A stretch of DNA of 10,410 nucleotides, from assembly GCA_902797925.1 (NCBI GenBank), contig CADBUT010000290.1, forward strand, positions 1-10,410, given 5' to 3'. A program made the translations under genes and the position numbers. The notes beneath the pieces are model-generated. The model was not told the origin of the DNA, did no database searches, and saw only the letters and a list, made by a program, of their open reading frames with translations. Source of the DNA: an uncultured Spirochaetaceae bacterium. GTDB lineage: Bacteria > Spirochaetota > Spirochaetia > Treponematales > Treponemataceae. Below are positions 1 to 4,598 of this stretch, in pieces (the stretch's first letter is position 1; every line of letters begins with the position of its first letter).

Positions 1-87
1 AATGTTGCCGATAAGCAGCGGAACAGAGAAAATCAATATAAGCTTGACCGGATTTCCGGCCGTCATGTTCATTGTGGTGTCTTTCAT
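1..87 (-). CDS. MATE family efflux transporter, N-terminal fragment
   Basis: The minus-strand frame from the ATG at 87 runs open to the window edge for 29 codons. It reads a short polar start followed by GNPVKLILIFSVPLLIGNI. This is the usual beginning of MATE (multidrug and toxin extrusion) transporters: a G-N-P-x-K-L-I-L start leading into the first membrane helix ending in L-I-G-N. Such proteins export cationic drugs or metabolites using an ion gradient. Later ATGs at 72 and 66 are in frame and may be the true start, because the best promoter-like sequence lies only a few bases upstream of 87. No good ribosome binding site is visible for any of the three. The rest of the gene lies outside the window. 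It is separate from the full MATE gene at 7891-9234. The family call rests on only 29 residues. Confidence 0.75.
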   Translation of the reverse strand, partial: MKDTTMNMTAGNPVKLILIFSVPLLIGNI

Positions 88-98
88 GTTTTTGGCAT

Positions 99-107
99 AA
101 TATACCA
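99..107 (-). promoter_or_regulatory. Possible extended -10 promoter of the MATE fragment
   Basis: On the minus strand TGGTATATT fits the extended -10 form TGn-TATAAT with one mismatch. No convincing -35 box is seen. Transcription would begin around 92, which favours one of the inner ATGs (72 or 66) as the translation start. Confidence 0.3.
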
Positions 108-187
108 GCACTATAAAAAAATTAATCAGTGAATTTTCTTAGATTCAATATTTCACTTTCAAATTTAGTGTAAATCTTAATGAAATT

Positions 188-261
188 TGTCATTGTCGGG
201 CTTAACCCGACAATCTCAATGCCAATATTGCAAGATTCCCGCATCAAGTGCGGGAATGACA
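188..261. repeat. Cruciform double-hairpin repeat element (MITE/REP-like)
   Basis: A 74-bp element is bounded by an inverted TGTCATT (188-194) and AATGACA (255-261). Inside are two perfect hairpins, each with a 9-bp stem and a 5-nt loop: 192-214 and 235-257. Read in opposite directions, both follow the same plan, ATT-N6-CTTRA-N6'-AAT. The six inner stem bases differ between the two arms (GTCGGG versus CCCGCA), yet each is fully paired with its own partner. Between the arms is a 20-nt spacer containing the palindrome CAATATTG (223-230). The plan is that of small non-coding dispersed palindromes. I see no second full copy in this window, so its dispersed nature is inferred. It lies between two divergent genes and could also form a folded RNA. 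Confidence 0.65.
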
Positions 262-281
262 CTTTTTACCAAAACTCGAAA

Positions 282-311
282 TTGAGTCTATAAGCGTTTT
301 GCGTGTATACT
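282..311 (+). promoter_or_regulatory. Candidate promoter of the XRE/DUF5680 regulator
   Basis: TTGAGT (282-287) and TATACT (306-311) are spaced by 18 bp and fit a sigma-70 type promoter with 4/6 and 5/6 matches. Transcription would start near 318, giving a leader of about 115 nt that contains two perfect palindromes ahead of the gene. Confidence 0.4.
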
Positions 312-387
312 AAAAGTAACAGATTGGTTACGCGCGGTTGATGGCAATCAAAAAGAATTGAGTGTATGCTTTCACCGTAAAGCTGAA

Positions 388-420
388 AAGCGCCGGCGCT
401 TGTGCTTTGCTAAAGCTTTA
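388..420 (+). promoter_or_regulatory. Two perfect palindromes upstream of the XRE gene, candidate operator or leader structure
   Basis: A 14-bp perfect palindrome, AAGCGCCGGCGCTT (388-401), is followed by a 10-bp perfect palindrome, TAAAGCTTTA (411-420). The second ends just before the ribosome binding site AGGAG (424-428). Such symmetry next to the start of a helix-turn-helix regulator suggests autoregulation by the dimeric protein, or hairpins that limit translation. The function is inferred and the symmetry is directly visible. Confidence 0.4.
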
Positions 421-433
421 ATTAGGAGAAACT

Positions 434-1105
434 ATGACTTTTTGTGAGAAACTTCAGATTTTGAGAAAGAGCAAAGGGCTTACGCAAGAAGACCTTGCCG
501 AAAAGCTCAACATTTCGAGGGCCGCTGTTGCCAAATGGGAAGCCGGCCAGTCTTACCCCGATATTTCGAATTTGATTCAGATAAGCAATCTGATGAACGT
601 GACTGTAGACTATCTTGTAAAAGACCAGGCCTGCGCCGTTGCTCCTGCCAAAACGCCGATGACAAATATCGACGAAATCATAGATTTTCGGCTTGAAGCA
701 AATGTAAACACTTATGCCGCCTTTTCAAACGAAGTGCCGTCTACGCGGCTTGATTCACACGACTTCCGCTATGAGCGCGGCGCGTTTGTATACCACGACA
801 CTTATGTGGGCAGCGAACAGTTTGCAGGCGAAGAAGCTGTCTGGAAAGACGGCAAGGCTGTTTATGCGATGAACTATCTTGGGCGCGTGCTTGACGAAAA
901 ATTCAGCGGCAACTTCTTAAAAGAAGCGTTACGCGCCGCCGACAAGAAAATGCCTTTCCGCGGCCCTGAATTTTATCAGTCCGGCGAATACATTTACAAG
1001 ACTTCCGTAAGCGGAACTTTTGAGTGGTTTCAAGGCTATGAAGAAATTTTCTGCAACGATGTCAAAGTCTACGAGTGCTATTACCACGGCGGTCTGCTGC
1101 ACTAA
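434..1105 (+). CDS. XRE-family transcriptional regulator with C-terminal DUF5680 domain
   Basis: The 223-residue protein has an N-terminal Cro/C1-type helix-turn-helix (about residues 3-62). The motif reads LTQEDLAEKLNISRAAVAKWE, followed by the usual G-Q-S-Y-P-D and a helix ending in VDYLV. The rest (about 78-223) matches what I know of the DUF5680 domain: an F-x-x-E-A-x-x-x-T-Y-A start, a Y-H-D-T-Y-x-G-x-E-x-F-x-G-E-E-x-V-W segment, M-N-Y-x-G, R-G-P, and a closing Y-x-G-G. It probably binds its own or nearby promoters, with the C-terminal part sensing an unknown signal. The start is firm: AGGAG (424-428) lies 5 nt before the ATG. The gene is monocistronic and converges with the acyltransferase. 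A short segment at 4508-4530 resembles its last codons, suggesting a lost paralogue. DUF5680 has no known biochemical role that I can state. Confidence 0.88.
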   Translation: MTFCEKLQILRKSKGLTQEDLAEKLNISRAAVAKWEAGQSYPDISNLIQISNLMNVTVDYLVKDQACAVAPAKTPMTNIDEIIDFRLEANVNTYAAFSNEVPSTRLDSHDFRYERGAFVYHDTYVGSEQFAGEEAVWKDGKAVYAMNYLGRVLDEKFSGNFLKEALRAADKKMPFRGPEFYQSGEYIYKTSVSGTFEWFQGYEEIFCNDVKVYECYYHGGLLH

Positions 1106-1145
1106 AAGCGGACGTAAGCAGGTACGCAAAGTTACTTGCACTGCA

Positions 1146-1183
1146 GCCGCCGCGAAACACAAGAAGCTTTTGTGAATAGCGGC
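1146..1183. terminator. Hairpin between convergent genes, possible two-way terminator
   Basis: GCCGC (1146-1150) pairs with GCGGC (1179-1183). Inside it CACAAGA (1158-1164) pairs with TTTTGTG (1168-1174) around an AGC loop, with one G-T pair. It sits in the 101-bp space between the ends of the regulator (plus) and the acyltransferase (minus), so it could stop transcripts from either side. There is no proper T-run on the plus strand and only three Ts on the minus side, so efficiency is doubtful. Confidence 0.3.
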
Positions 1184-1206
1184 CGCAACAACTGCTGCTC
1201 AAAGCA

Positions 1207-2364
1207 CTATTCTGCGCCGTCTTCGGCTGTCTTTTCAGATTCAGATTTGAAGCAGCTGAAAAATCTGTCAAGCATAATTTTTGCTGGCTTTGACAGCAAC
1301 CAGGCAGCAACCGAAGCCAGAACGACAAAAACGGTGCGCACAATCAAAGCGAGCGGCCAATTATCAGCAAGAGAACCGAATTTCTGAATTATTGGTGTAT
1401 AAACGAAAATAATGACAAACGCATGAGAGAAATATATCGGAATTGAAGCTTTGCCTGCAAACTTGCATATTTTCTGAACCGGCTTACACGGCTCGTCTTC
1501 AATTGAAAATTCGAACATAAGCACAAAACAGCAGAAAATAACAAAAACGAAATCGAATGCAGTCTGCGCTGCATAGCAAACGAGCACAAGCAGCAATAAT
1601 GGCAACAGCACCTTAAGCATAGCGGCAATTTTCTTATTGCTTATGCGAATACTGAAACCGGCACAGAAAACACCCAGCCCCATATCAGCAAAGCCGCGCA
1701 AGAAACCATGCGGTAGATTCAGCCCCGGAACAAAGCCTTGAGAAAGATTAAGCTGCCCGAACACATTAAACAGAAGCGACAATATAAGAACAGGCAAAAT
1801 AAAAGCCCAGCCAGAAACTCTGTCTGAACCGCCGTATTTCTTTTGTGAAGCTGTAAGAGCCCAGAACCAGATAAAGCCGCTCACCAGCATGGCTGAAATG
1901 TACCATAAAGGTGCAAAGTAATCACCTTCATGACAAAAAGATTCAAAAACAGGAATAAATTCCTGAAGGAACAACATATTTGGTATAGTACACAATATAT
2001 GATAAACGAAATTCTTTATTACAGAGAAAATAGCGGCAAATGAATTTATAGGAACCAGCCCTATGAAAAAACAGGTAAACAATACTACAATGAAATTTAT
2101 AGCTATCAATCTACTAGCTTTTGCAAAAGTAAAATCCAGTGCATTTTTATAGCGGTTACTGCGGAATGATTTATACAATAAAAATCCGCTCAACAAAAAG
2201 AAAAAATCAACGCTTCTGTAAAAGCCTCTGGACAAATGATAAAGTTTCGGAAAGGTTTTGTAAAAAGTTTCAAAGTGCAAGATAACCACAAGGATTGTGA
2301 AAATAAACCTGTAAATATCAAGCCTGTAATAATATGCCGTGCTTTTCTTTTCTGTGTTTTCCAT
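1207..2364 (-). CDS. Membrane acyltransferase, acyltransferase family 3 (OafA/WecH type)
   Basis: The 385-residue integral membrane protein has about ten hydrophobic helices. The N-terminus YYYRLDIYRFIFTILVVILH carries the family's R-x-x-D-x-x-R pattern and the catalytic histidine (His30). The next helix has the hallmark VDFFFLLSGFLL (about 52-63). These features define acyltransferase family 3 (PF01757). Its members move acetyl or other acyl groups from the cytoplasmic acyl donor to sugars of O-antigen, exopolysaccharide, peptidoglycan or other envelope acceptors. The C-terminal tail (KSESEKTAEDGAE) is polar and probably cytoplasmic. No glycosyltransferases or other polysaccharide genes are nearby, so the acceptor is unknown. 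The gene lies 98 bp downstream of mntP in the same direction and may have its own promoter. I see no good ribosome binding site before the ATG at 2364, so the start is less sure than the family. Confidence 0.88.
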   Translation of the reverse strand: MENTEKKSTAYYYRLDIYRFIFTILVVILHFETFYKTFPKLYHLSRGFYRSVDFFFLLSGFLLYKSFRSNRYKNALDFTFAKASRLIAINFIVVLFTCFFIGLVPINSFAAIFSVIKNFVYHILCTIPNMLFLQEFIPVFESFCHEGDYFAPLWYISAMLVSGFIWFWALTASQKKYGGSDRVSGWAFILPVLILSLLFNVFGQLNLSQGFVPGLNLPHGFLRGFADMGLGVFCAGFSIRISNKKIAAMLKVLLPLLLLVLVCYAAQTAFDFVFVIFCCFVLMFEFSIEDEPCKPVQKICKFAGKASIPIYFSHAFVIIFVYTPIIQKFGSLADNWPLALIVRTVFVVLASVAAWLLSKPAKIMLDRFFSCFKSESEKTAEDGAE

Positions 2365-2424
2365 AATATATAGAAGCTAGCACAGATTATGGCAAAAAAC
2401 AATAGCGCAGCTTATTCATTCGCA

Positions 2425-2447
2425 CGGTGCCCGTTCATTTTAGCACG
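2425..2447. repeat. 23-bp repeat, copy 1
   Basis: These 23 bases match 4489-4511 in the same orientation at 22 of 23 positions; the single difference is C2430 versus T4494. Read on the minus strand the repeat contains TGCTAAAAT, which fits an extended -10 box, and here it lies upstream of the acyltransferase. Whether it is a promoter core or a scar of recombination cannot be decided from two copies. Confidence 0.6.
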
Positions 2448-2462
2448 TCACTTGCGGAAGCT

Positions 2463-3092
2463 CTAAAAGAACACACCTTTTACAAAAATTTCTATACCGA
2501 TTCCGATAAGGATTAATCCGCCGAGAACATCAGCTTTTTCGCTCAGATGATTTCCGGCTTTTTTGCCAAGATGCAGCCCTGCAAAGCAGATTGCGAACGT
2601 TACAACAGCAATTATGAGCGAAGCCGTCAAAGCTTCATGAAACCTGTAATCAGCAATCGTAAAGCCCACAGAAAGCGCATCAATCGAAGTGGCAATGCCC
2701 TGCAAAAGAAGCGTTGCAAAGCTAAGACTAATGCAATCAGCTTTTTTGATTCCGCCGTCTTCACCGCTTGCAGCATTTCCGTTTCCGGCTTTTTCTTCGT
2801 GTACGGCTTCAAAAATCATCTTACCGCCAATGTAAAGCAGAAGCAGCAGCGCAATCCACGGGATAAACTTGCTGAATTTGCTGAAATACTCGAGGAACGT
2901 GTAGACGCAGAACCAGCCGGCCAGCGGCATTATAAACTGAAAAAATGCAAAAACTCCGGCGACAAGACACATGCGCTTTTTTTTCATGGCAGATTCGTTT
3001 AGTCCGTTCGCCATTGAAACAGAAAAAGCGTCCATTGCAAGCCCCACTCCGAGCAGGACGCTGTTGATAAAGAAAATCCAGCTAAAATTCAT
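2463..3092 (-). CDS. mntP: Manganese efflux pump MntP
   Basis: The 209-residue protein has the six-helix layout of the MntP (YebN) family. There are two three-helix repeats, each with an acidic motif: AMDAFSVS near residues 19-26 (Asp21) and ATSIDALSVG near 134-143 (Asp138). These aspartates are known to be needed for Mn2+ export in characterised members. A hydrophilic loop (about 98-120, rich in G, E and K) separates the repeats, as usual. The protein exports Mn2+ from the cytoplasm. The start at 3092 is supported by AAGG (3103-3100) 7 nt upstream. Its leader contains a yybP-ykoY manganese riboswitch, a terminator and a well-spaced promoter. Genomic context and family therefore agree on manganese detoxification. 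Confidence is high because two independent signals, the protein family and the riboswitch, point the same way. Confidence 0.95.
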   Translation of the reverse strand: MNFSWIFFINSVLLGVGLAMDAFSVSMANGLNESAMKKKRMCLVAGVFAFFQFIMPLAGWFCVYTFLEYFSKFSKFIPWIALLLLLYIGGKMIFEAVHEEKAGNGNAASGEDGGIKKADCISLSFATLLLQGIATSIDALSVGFTIADYRFHEALTASLIIAVVTFAICFAGLHLGKKAGNHLSEKADVLGGLILIGIGIEIFVKGVFF

Positions 3093-3125
3093 AGTACTGC
3101 CTTAACAAATAGAATTGGCAAGAGC

Positions 3126-3158
3126 AAAAAAATCCCGGATACAAATCTGTACCCGGGC
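3126..3158 (-). terminator. Intrinsic terminator in the mntP leader (riboswitch expression platform)
   Basis: On the minus strand CCCGGGTACA (3157-3148) pairs with TGTATCCGGG (3143-3134) around the loop GATT. This is a 10-bp stem with one G-T pair, followed by seven Ts (3132-3126). It lies 33 bp before the mntP start, so it can only work as an attenuator of mntP. Its 5' arm contains GTACAG (3152-3147), which is exactly complementary to CTGTAC (3184-3179) just upstream. This gives a competing antiterminator. Confidence 0.9.
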
Positions 3159-3190
3159 TATAATTCATCATCGCTCATGTACAGTCTGAA

Positions 3191-3291
3191 TCCATCTCTT
3201 GCTATACATGAGTCTCGCAATTTAACACAAGCCAGGCTAAAACCGGAATGTTGGCTTGTTACGCATCAAACGCTTGCTACTCCCCCATGGA
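3191..3291 (-). promoter_or_regulatory. yybP-ykoY manganese riboswitch controlling mntP
   Basis: The leader RNA of mntP carries the conserved 5' core GGGGAGUAGC (3285-3276) and the conserved 3' core UAGCAAGAG (3204-3196) of the yybP-ykoY (RF00080) Mn2+ riboswitch. P1 is UCCAU/AUGGA (3291-3287 with 3195-3191). A small hairpin GCGU-UUG-AUGC (3273-3263) comes next. A long arm ACAAGCCA/UGGCUUGU (3259-3252 with 3234-3227) encloses the region equivalent to the second metal-site loop. Order and spacing agree with the Bacillus subtilis yybP leader as I remember it. The class is known to bind Mn2+ and to activate Mn2+ exporters. Here it lies directly between a promoter (3329-3301) and a terminator (3158-3126), followed by mntP. 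Confidence 0.93.
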
Positions 3292-3300
3292 AGTACATTC

Positions 3301-3329
3301 ATCCTATCGCAATGCACTTCGATGGTCAA
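3301..3329 (-). promoter_or_regulatory. Promoter of the mntP riboswitch transcript
   Basis: On the minus strand TTGACC (3329-3324) and TAGGAT (3306-3301) are separated by exactly 17 bp. Transcription would begin around 3295, immediately ahead of the P1 stem of the riboswitch. That fit between start point and aptamer strengthens the call although the -10 box matches only 4/6. Confidence 0.65.
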
Positions 3330-3383
3330 GAGCAGCAAAAGCGTTAAATAAATTCTGCTATCATTACATTGTACTTAATCCGT

Positions 3384-3414
3384 ACACGCAGATTATATGC
3401 TATAATAGACGTGT
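3384..3414 (+). promoter_or_regulatory. Extended -10 promoter of the NUDIX/2H operon inside a 31-bp dyad operator
   Basis: TGCTATAAT (3398-3406) is a perfect extended -10 box. No clear -35 is visible, as is common for this promoter type. The box lies at the heart of a dyad centred on base 3399. ATTATA (3392-3397) mirrors TATAAT (3401-3406), and ACACG (3384-3388) mirrors CGTGT (3410-3414), giving 11 of 14 symmetric pairs around a three-base centre. Transcription would start near 3413. A dimeric repressor bound here would cover the -10 box, so repression is the simplest reading. The symmetry also creates a TATAAT on the minus strand (3397-3392). Confidence 0.6.
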
Positions 3415-3460
3415 GCAGTTATCTGTAACATAAGATTGGAAGATGTAAAAAGGCTTGTCC

Positions 3461-3883
3461 ATGAAAACTGTTTCCGTAGTTGCAGCTGTCATTTTCAAAA
3501 TCTCACATGAAGGCGTCCGCTCTGTTTTTGCAACACAGCGCGGTTACGGCGAATACAAGGGCTGGTGGGAATTTCCTGGCGGGAAGATTGAACCCGGTGA
3601 GTCACCGGAATCTGCACTTAAGAGAGAAATCCGCGAGGAACTTGCTACAGAAATTCATGTCGGAGAGCATATCGGTACAATTGAATATAACTATCCCGCT
3701 TTTCACCTTTCAATGCAGTGCTTTGAGTGCAGAATTATCAGCGGGAACCTTGAGCTTCTGGAACACGAAAACGCAGCGTGGCTTACCGCCGGAAACCTGC
3801 GTTCAGTGAAATGGCTTCCGGCAGACATCACAATTCTTGAAAAAGTTCAGACTCTGCTGACTAATAATAAACAGAATGGATAA
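3461..3883 (+). CDS. NUDIX hydrolase, MutT-like (8-oxo-dGTP diphosphatase type)
   Basis: The 140-residue protein begins MKTVSVVAAVIF and contains the Nudix box GGKIEPGESPESALKREIRE followed by E-L-A-T-E-I. The G-x5-E-x7-R-E-I-x-E-E core that binds Mg2+ is intact. The usual final G-U is A-T, as in several MutT/CTP-pyrophosphohydrolase relatives. The preceding KGWWEFPGG is typical of MutT enzymes, which hydrolyse oxidised nucleoside triphosphates to monophosphates. The size matches MutT (about 130-140 residues). The start is placed at ATG 3461 because AAAAAGG (3447-3453) lies 7 nt ahead; the in-frame TTG at 3455 is too close to it. The gene overlaps the next one by 8 bp, forming an operon under the extended -10 promoter at 3398-3406. 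The exact substrate cannot be read from sequence. Confidence 0.9.
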   Translation: MKTVSVVAAVIFKISHEGVRSVFATQRGYGEYKGWWEFPGGKIEPGESPESALKREIREELATEIHVGEHIGTIEYNYPAFHLSMQCFECRIISGNLELLEHENAAWLTAGNLRSVKWLPADITILEKVQTLLTNNKQNG

Positions 3884-4457
3884 ACATACTCAGGTTTTTT
3901 CAACATATTCAGTCAGCCTCTATTTTGATGACGCTTCTGCCGCACAGCTCCGGCACGCTGCTGAACGTATATCGCTTGTAACAGGCAATAACTACATGAT
4001 ACAGCATTCTGTGCCGCCGCATATTACGCTTGGAATGTTTCATGCTGCCGAAAATAATTTGCAGCTGCTAAAAAAAGTGTTTGCTGATTTTGCAGACAAA
4101 GCCGCCGTTTTCAGCACTGTTTTCAGCTTTTCCGGAGTCAATAGTTTTTATGACAAAGTCATTTTCCTTTATCCTGCAGAAGAAGCTGCCGCGCACTTTA
4201 AAGAATTGAATTCAATCCTGCATGAAATGTTTCTGCCTCTTTTTGAAGCAGGCGGAAACCACAATTATCTGCCATGTAATTGGTACCCGCATACGGCACT
4301 TGCGGTCAAGCTGAATCCCTATCAGTTCAAAAAAGGCTATGAAGAGACGCTGCGGCTTTTTGAGGAAAAAACACTAAAAAGAAACACCATGAAAATTGCC
4401 TCACTTGGGCTTGCCCTCTGCAAACCGTATACAGAACTTTCCAAGTTCAACATATAA
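3876..4457 (+). CDS. 2H phosphoesterase / 2'-5' RNA ligase-like protein
   Basis: The 193-residue protein has the two-lobed pattern of the 2H phosphoesterase superfamily. There is one histidine motif near the N-terminal third, VPPHITLGMF (His49, Thr51), and one in the second half, WYPHTALAV (His139). Members cleave or form 2'-5' and 2',3'-cyclic phosphate bonds in RNA or small nucleotides in the cytoplasm. The first motif is a proper H-x-T. The second reads H-T-A, so the usual Thr/Ser is replaced by Ala and activity or substrate may differ. The gene overlaps the NUDIX gene by 8 bp and lacks a strong ribosome binding site of its own, which suggests translational coupling. The pairing hints at nucleotide or RNA-end processing after damage, but the substrate is unknown. 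Confidence 0.78.
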   Translation: MDKHTQVFSTYSVSLYFDDASAAQLRHAAERISLVTGNNYMIQHSVPPHITLGMFHAAENNLQLLKKVFADFADKAAVFSTVFSFSGVNSFYDKVIFLYPAEEAAAHFKELNSILHEMFLPLFEAGGNHNYLPCNWYPHTALAVKLNPYQFKKGYEETLRLFEEKTLKRNTMKIASLGLALCKPYTELSKFNI

Positions 4458-4467
4458 GCTTCACCAT

Positions 4468-4485
4468 AAAGTTCCGGAGCTTTTT
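4468..4485 (+). terminator. Weak terminator candidate after the NUDIX/2H operon
   Basis: AAAGTT (4468-4473) can pair with AGCTTT (4478-4483) around the loop CCGG, with one G-T pair, and the sequence continues with two more Ts. It starts 11 bp after the stop codon. The stem is short and AT-rich, so this is only a candidate. Confidence 0.35.
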
Positions 4486-4488
4486 CGC

Positions 4489-4511
4489 CGGTGTCCGTTC
4501 ATTTTAGCACG
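4489..4511. repeat. 23-bp repeat, copy 2
   Basis: This is the second copy of the repeat at 2425-2447 (22/23 identical, same orientation). Its last bases run directly into a fragment resembling the end of the DUF5680 gene (4508-4530), so this spot is a junction of two repeated pieces. Confidence 0.6.
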
Positions 4512-4530
4512 GCGGTCTGATGCACTGAAA
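4508..4530 (+). pseudogene. Possible 3'-end remnant of a second DUF5680 gene
   Basis: Twenty-one of 23 bases match 1085-1107, the end of the XRE/DUF5680 gene. The reading frame is kept: this copy reads H-G-G-L-M-H-stop, against H-G-G-L-L-H-stop in the intact gene. The codon change is conservative and the stop changes from TAA to TGA, as expected for a diverged paralogue rather than a fresh duplication. Nothing else of the gene is recognisable upstream. The match is short and could be a coincidence helped by similar composition. Confidence 0.35.
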
Positions 4531-4547
4531 ATACGTGCAGAGGGCAA

Positions 4548-4582
4548 CTGCTAAACAGACTGTCAGACGCACCGACTAGCAG
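4548..4582. repeat. Inverted repeat downstream of the pyrophosphokinase gene
   Basis: CTGCTA (4548-4553) and TAGCAG (4577-4582) form a 6-bp stem enclosing 23 bases that include ACAGACTGT. It lies just past the stop of the minus-strand gene and may help end its transcript, but no T-run follows in either direction. Confidence 0.3.
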
Positions 4583-4598
4583 AAGCCCCGCCTCCGCA

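Noticed and set aside
1141..1200. Possible integron attC site or mobile-element end between the first two genes
   Set aside because: The nested hairpin has no attC core motifs, no target duplication and no neighbouring recombinase; a two-way terminator is simpler.
2547..3002. A 151-codon plus-strand open frame opposite mntP
   Set aside because: It is fully covered by the well-supported mntP gene on the other strand; its composition is that of a reverse-strand shadow.
3248..3433. A 61-codon plus-strand open frame between mntP and the NUDIX gene
   Set aside because: It lies antisense to the riboswitch and across the dyad promoter, has no ribosome binding site and its product resembles nothing.
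434..4457. Toxin-antitoxin or defence system around the XRE regulator and the NUDIX/2H pair
   Set aside because: The regulator has no small partner gene, the genes between are an acyltransferase and mntP on the other strand, and no nuclease, helicase or other effector is present.
4548..4582. Possible integron attC site
   Set aside because: The inverted repeat lacks the GTTRRRY / RYYYAAC core sites. Genes in the window lie on both strands with promoters of their own, unlike a cassette array.
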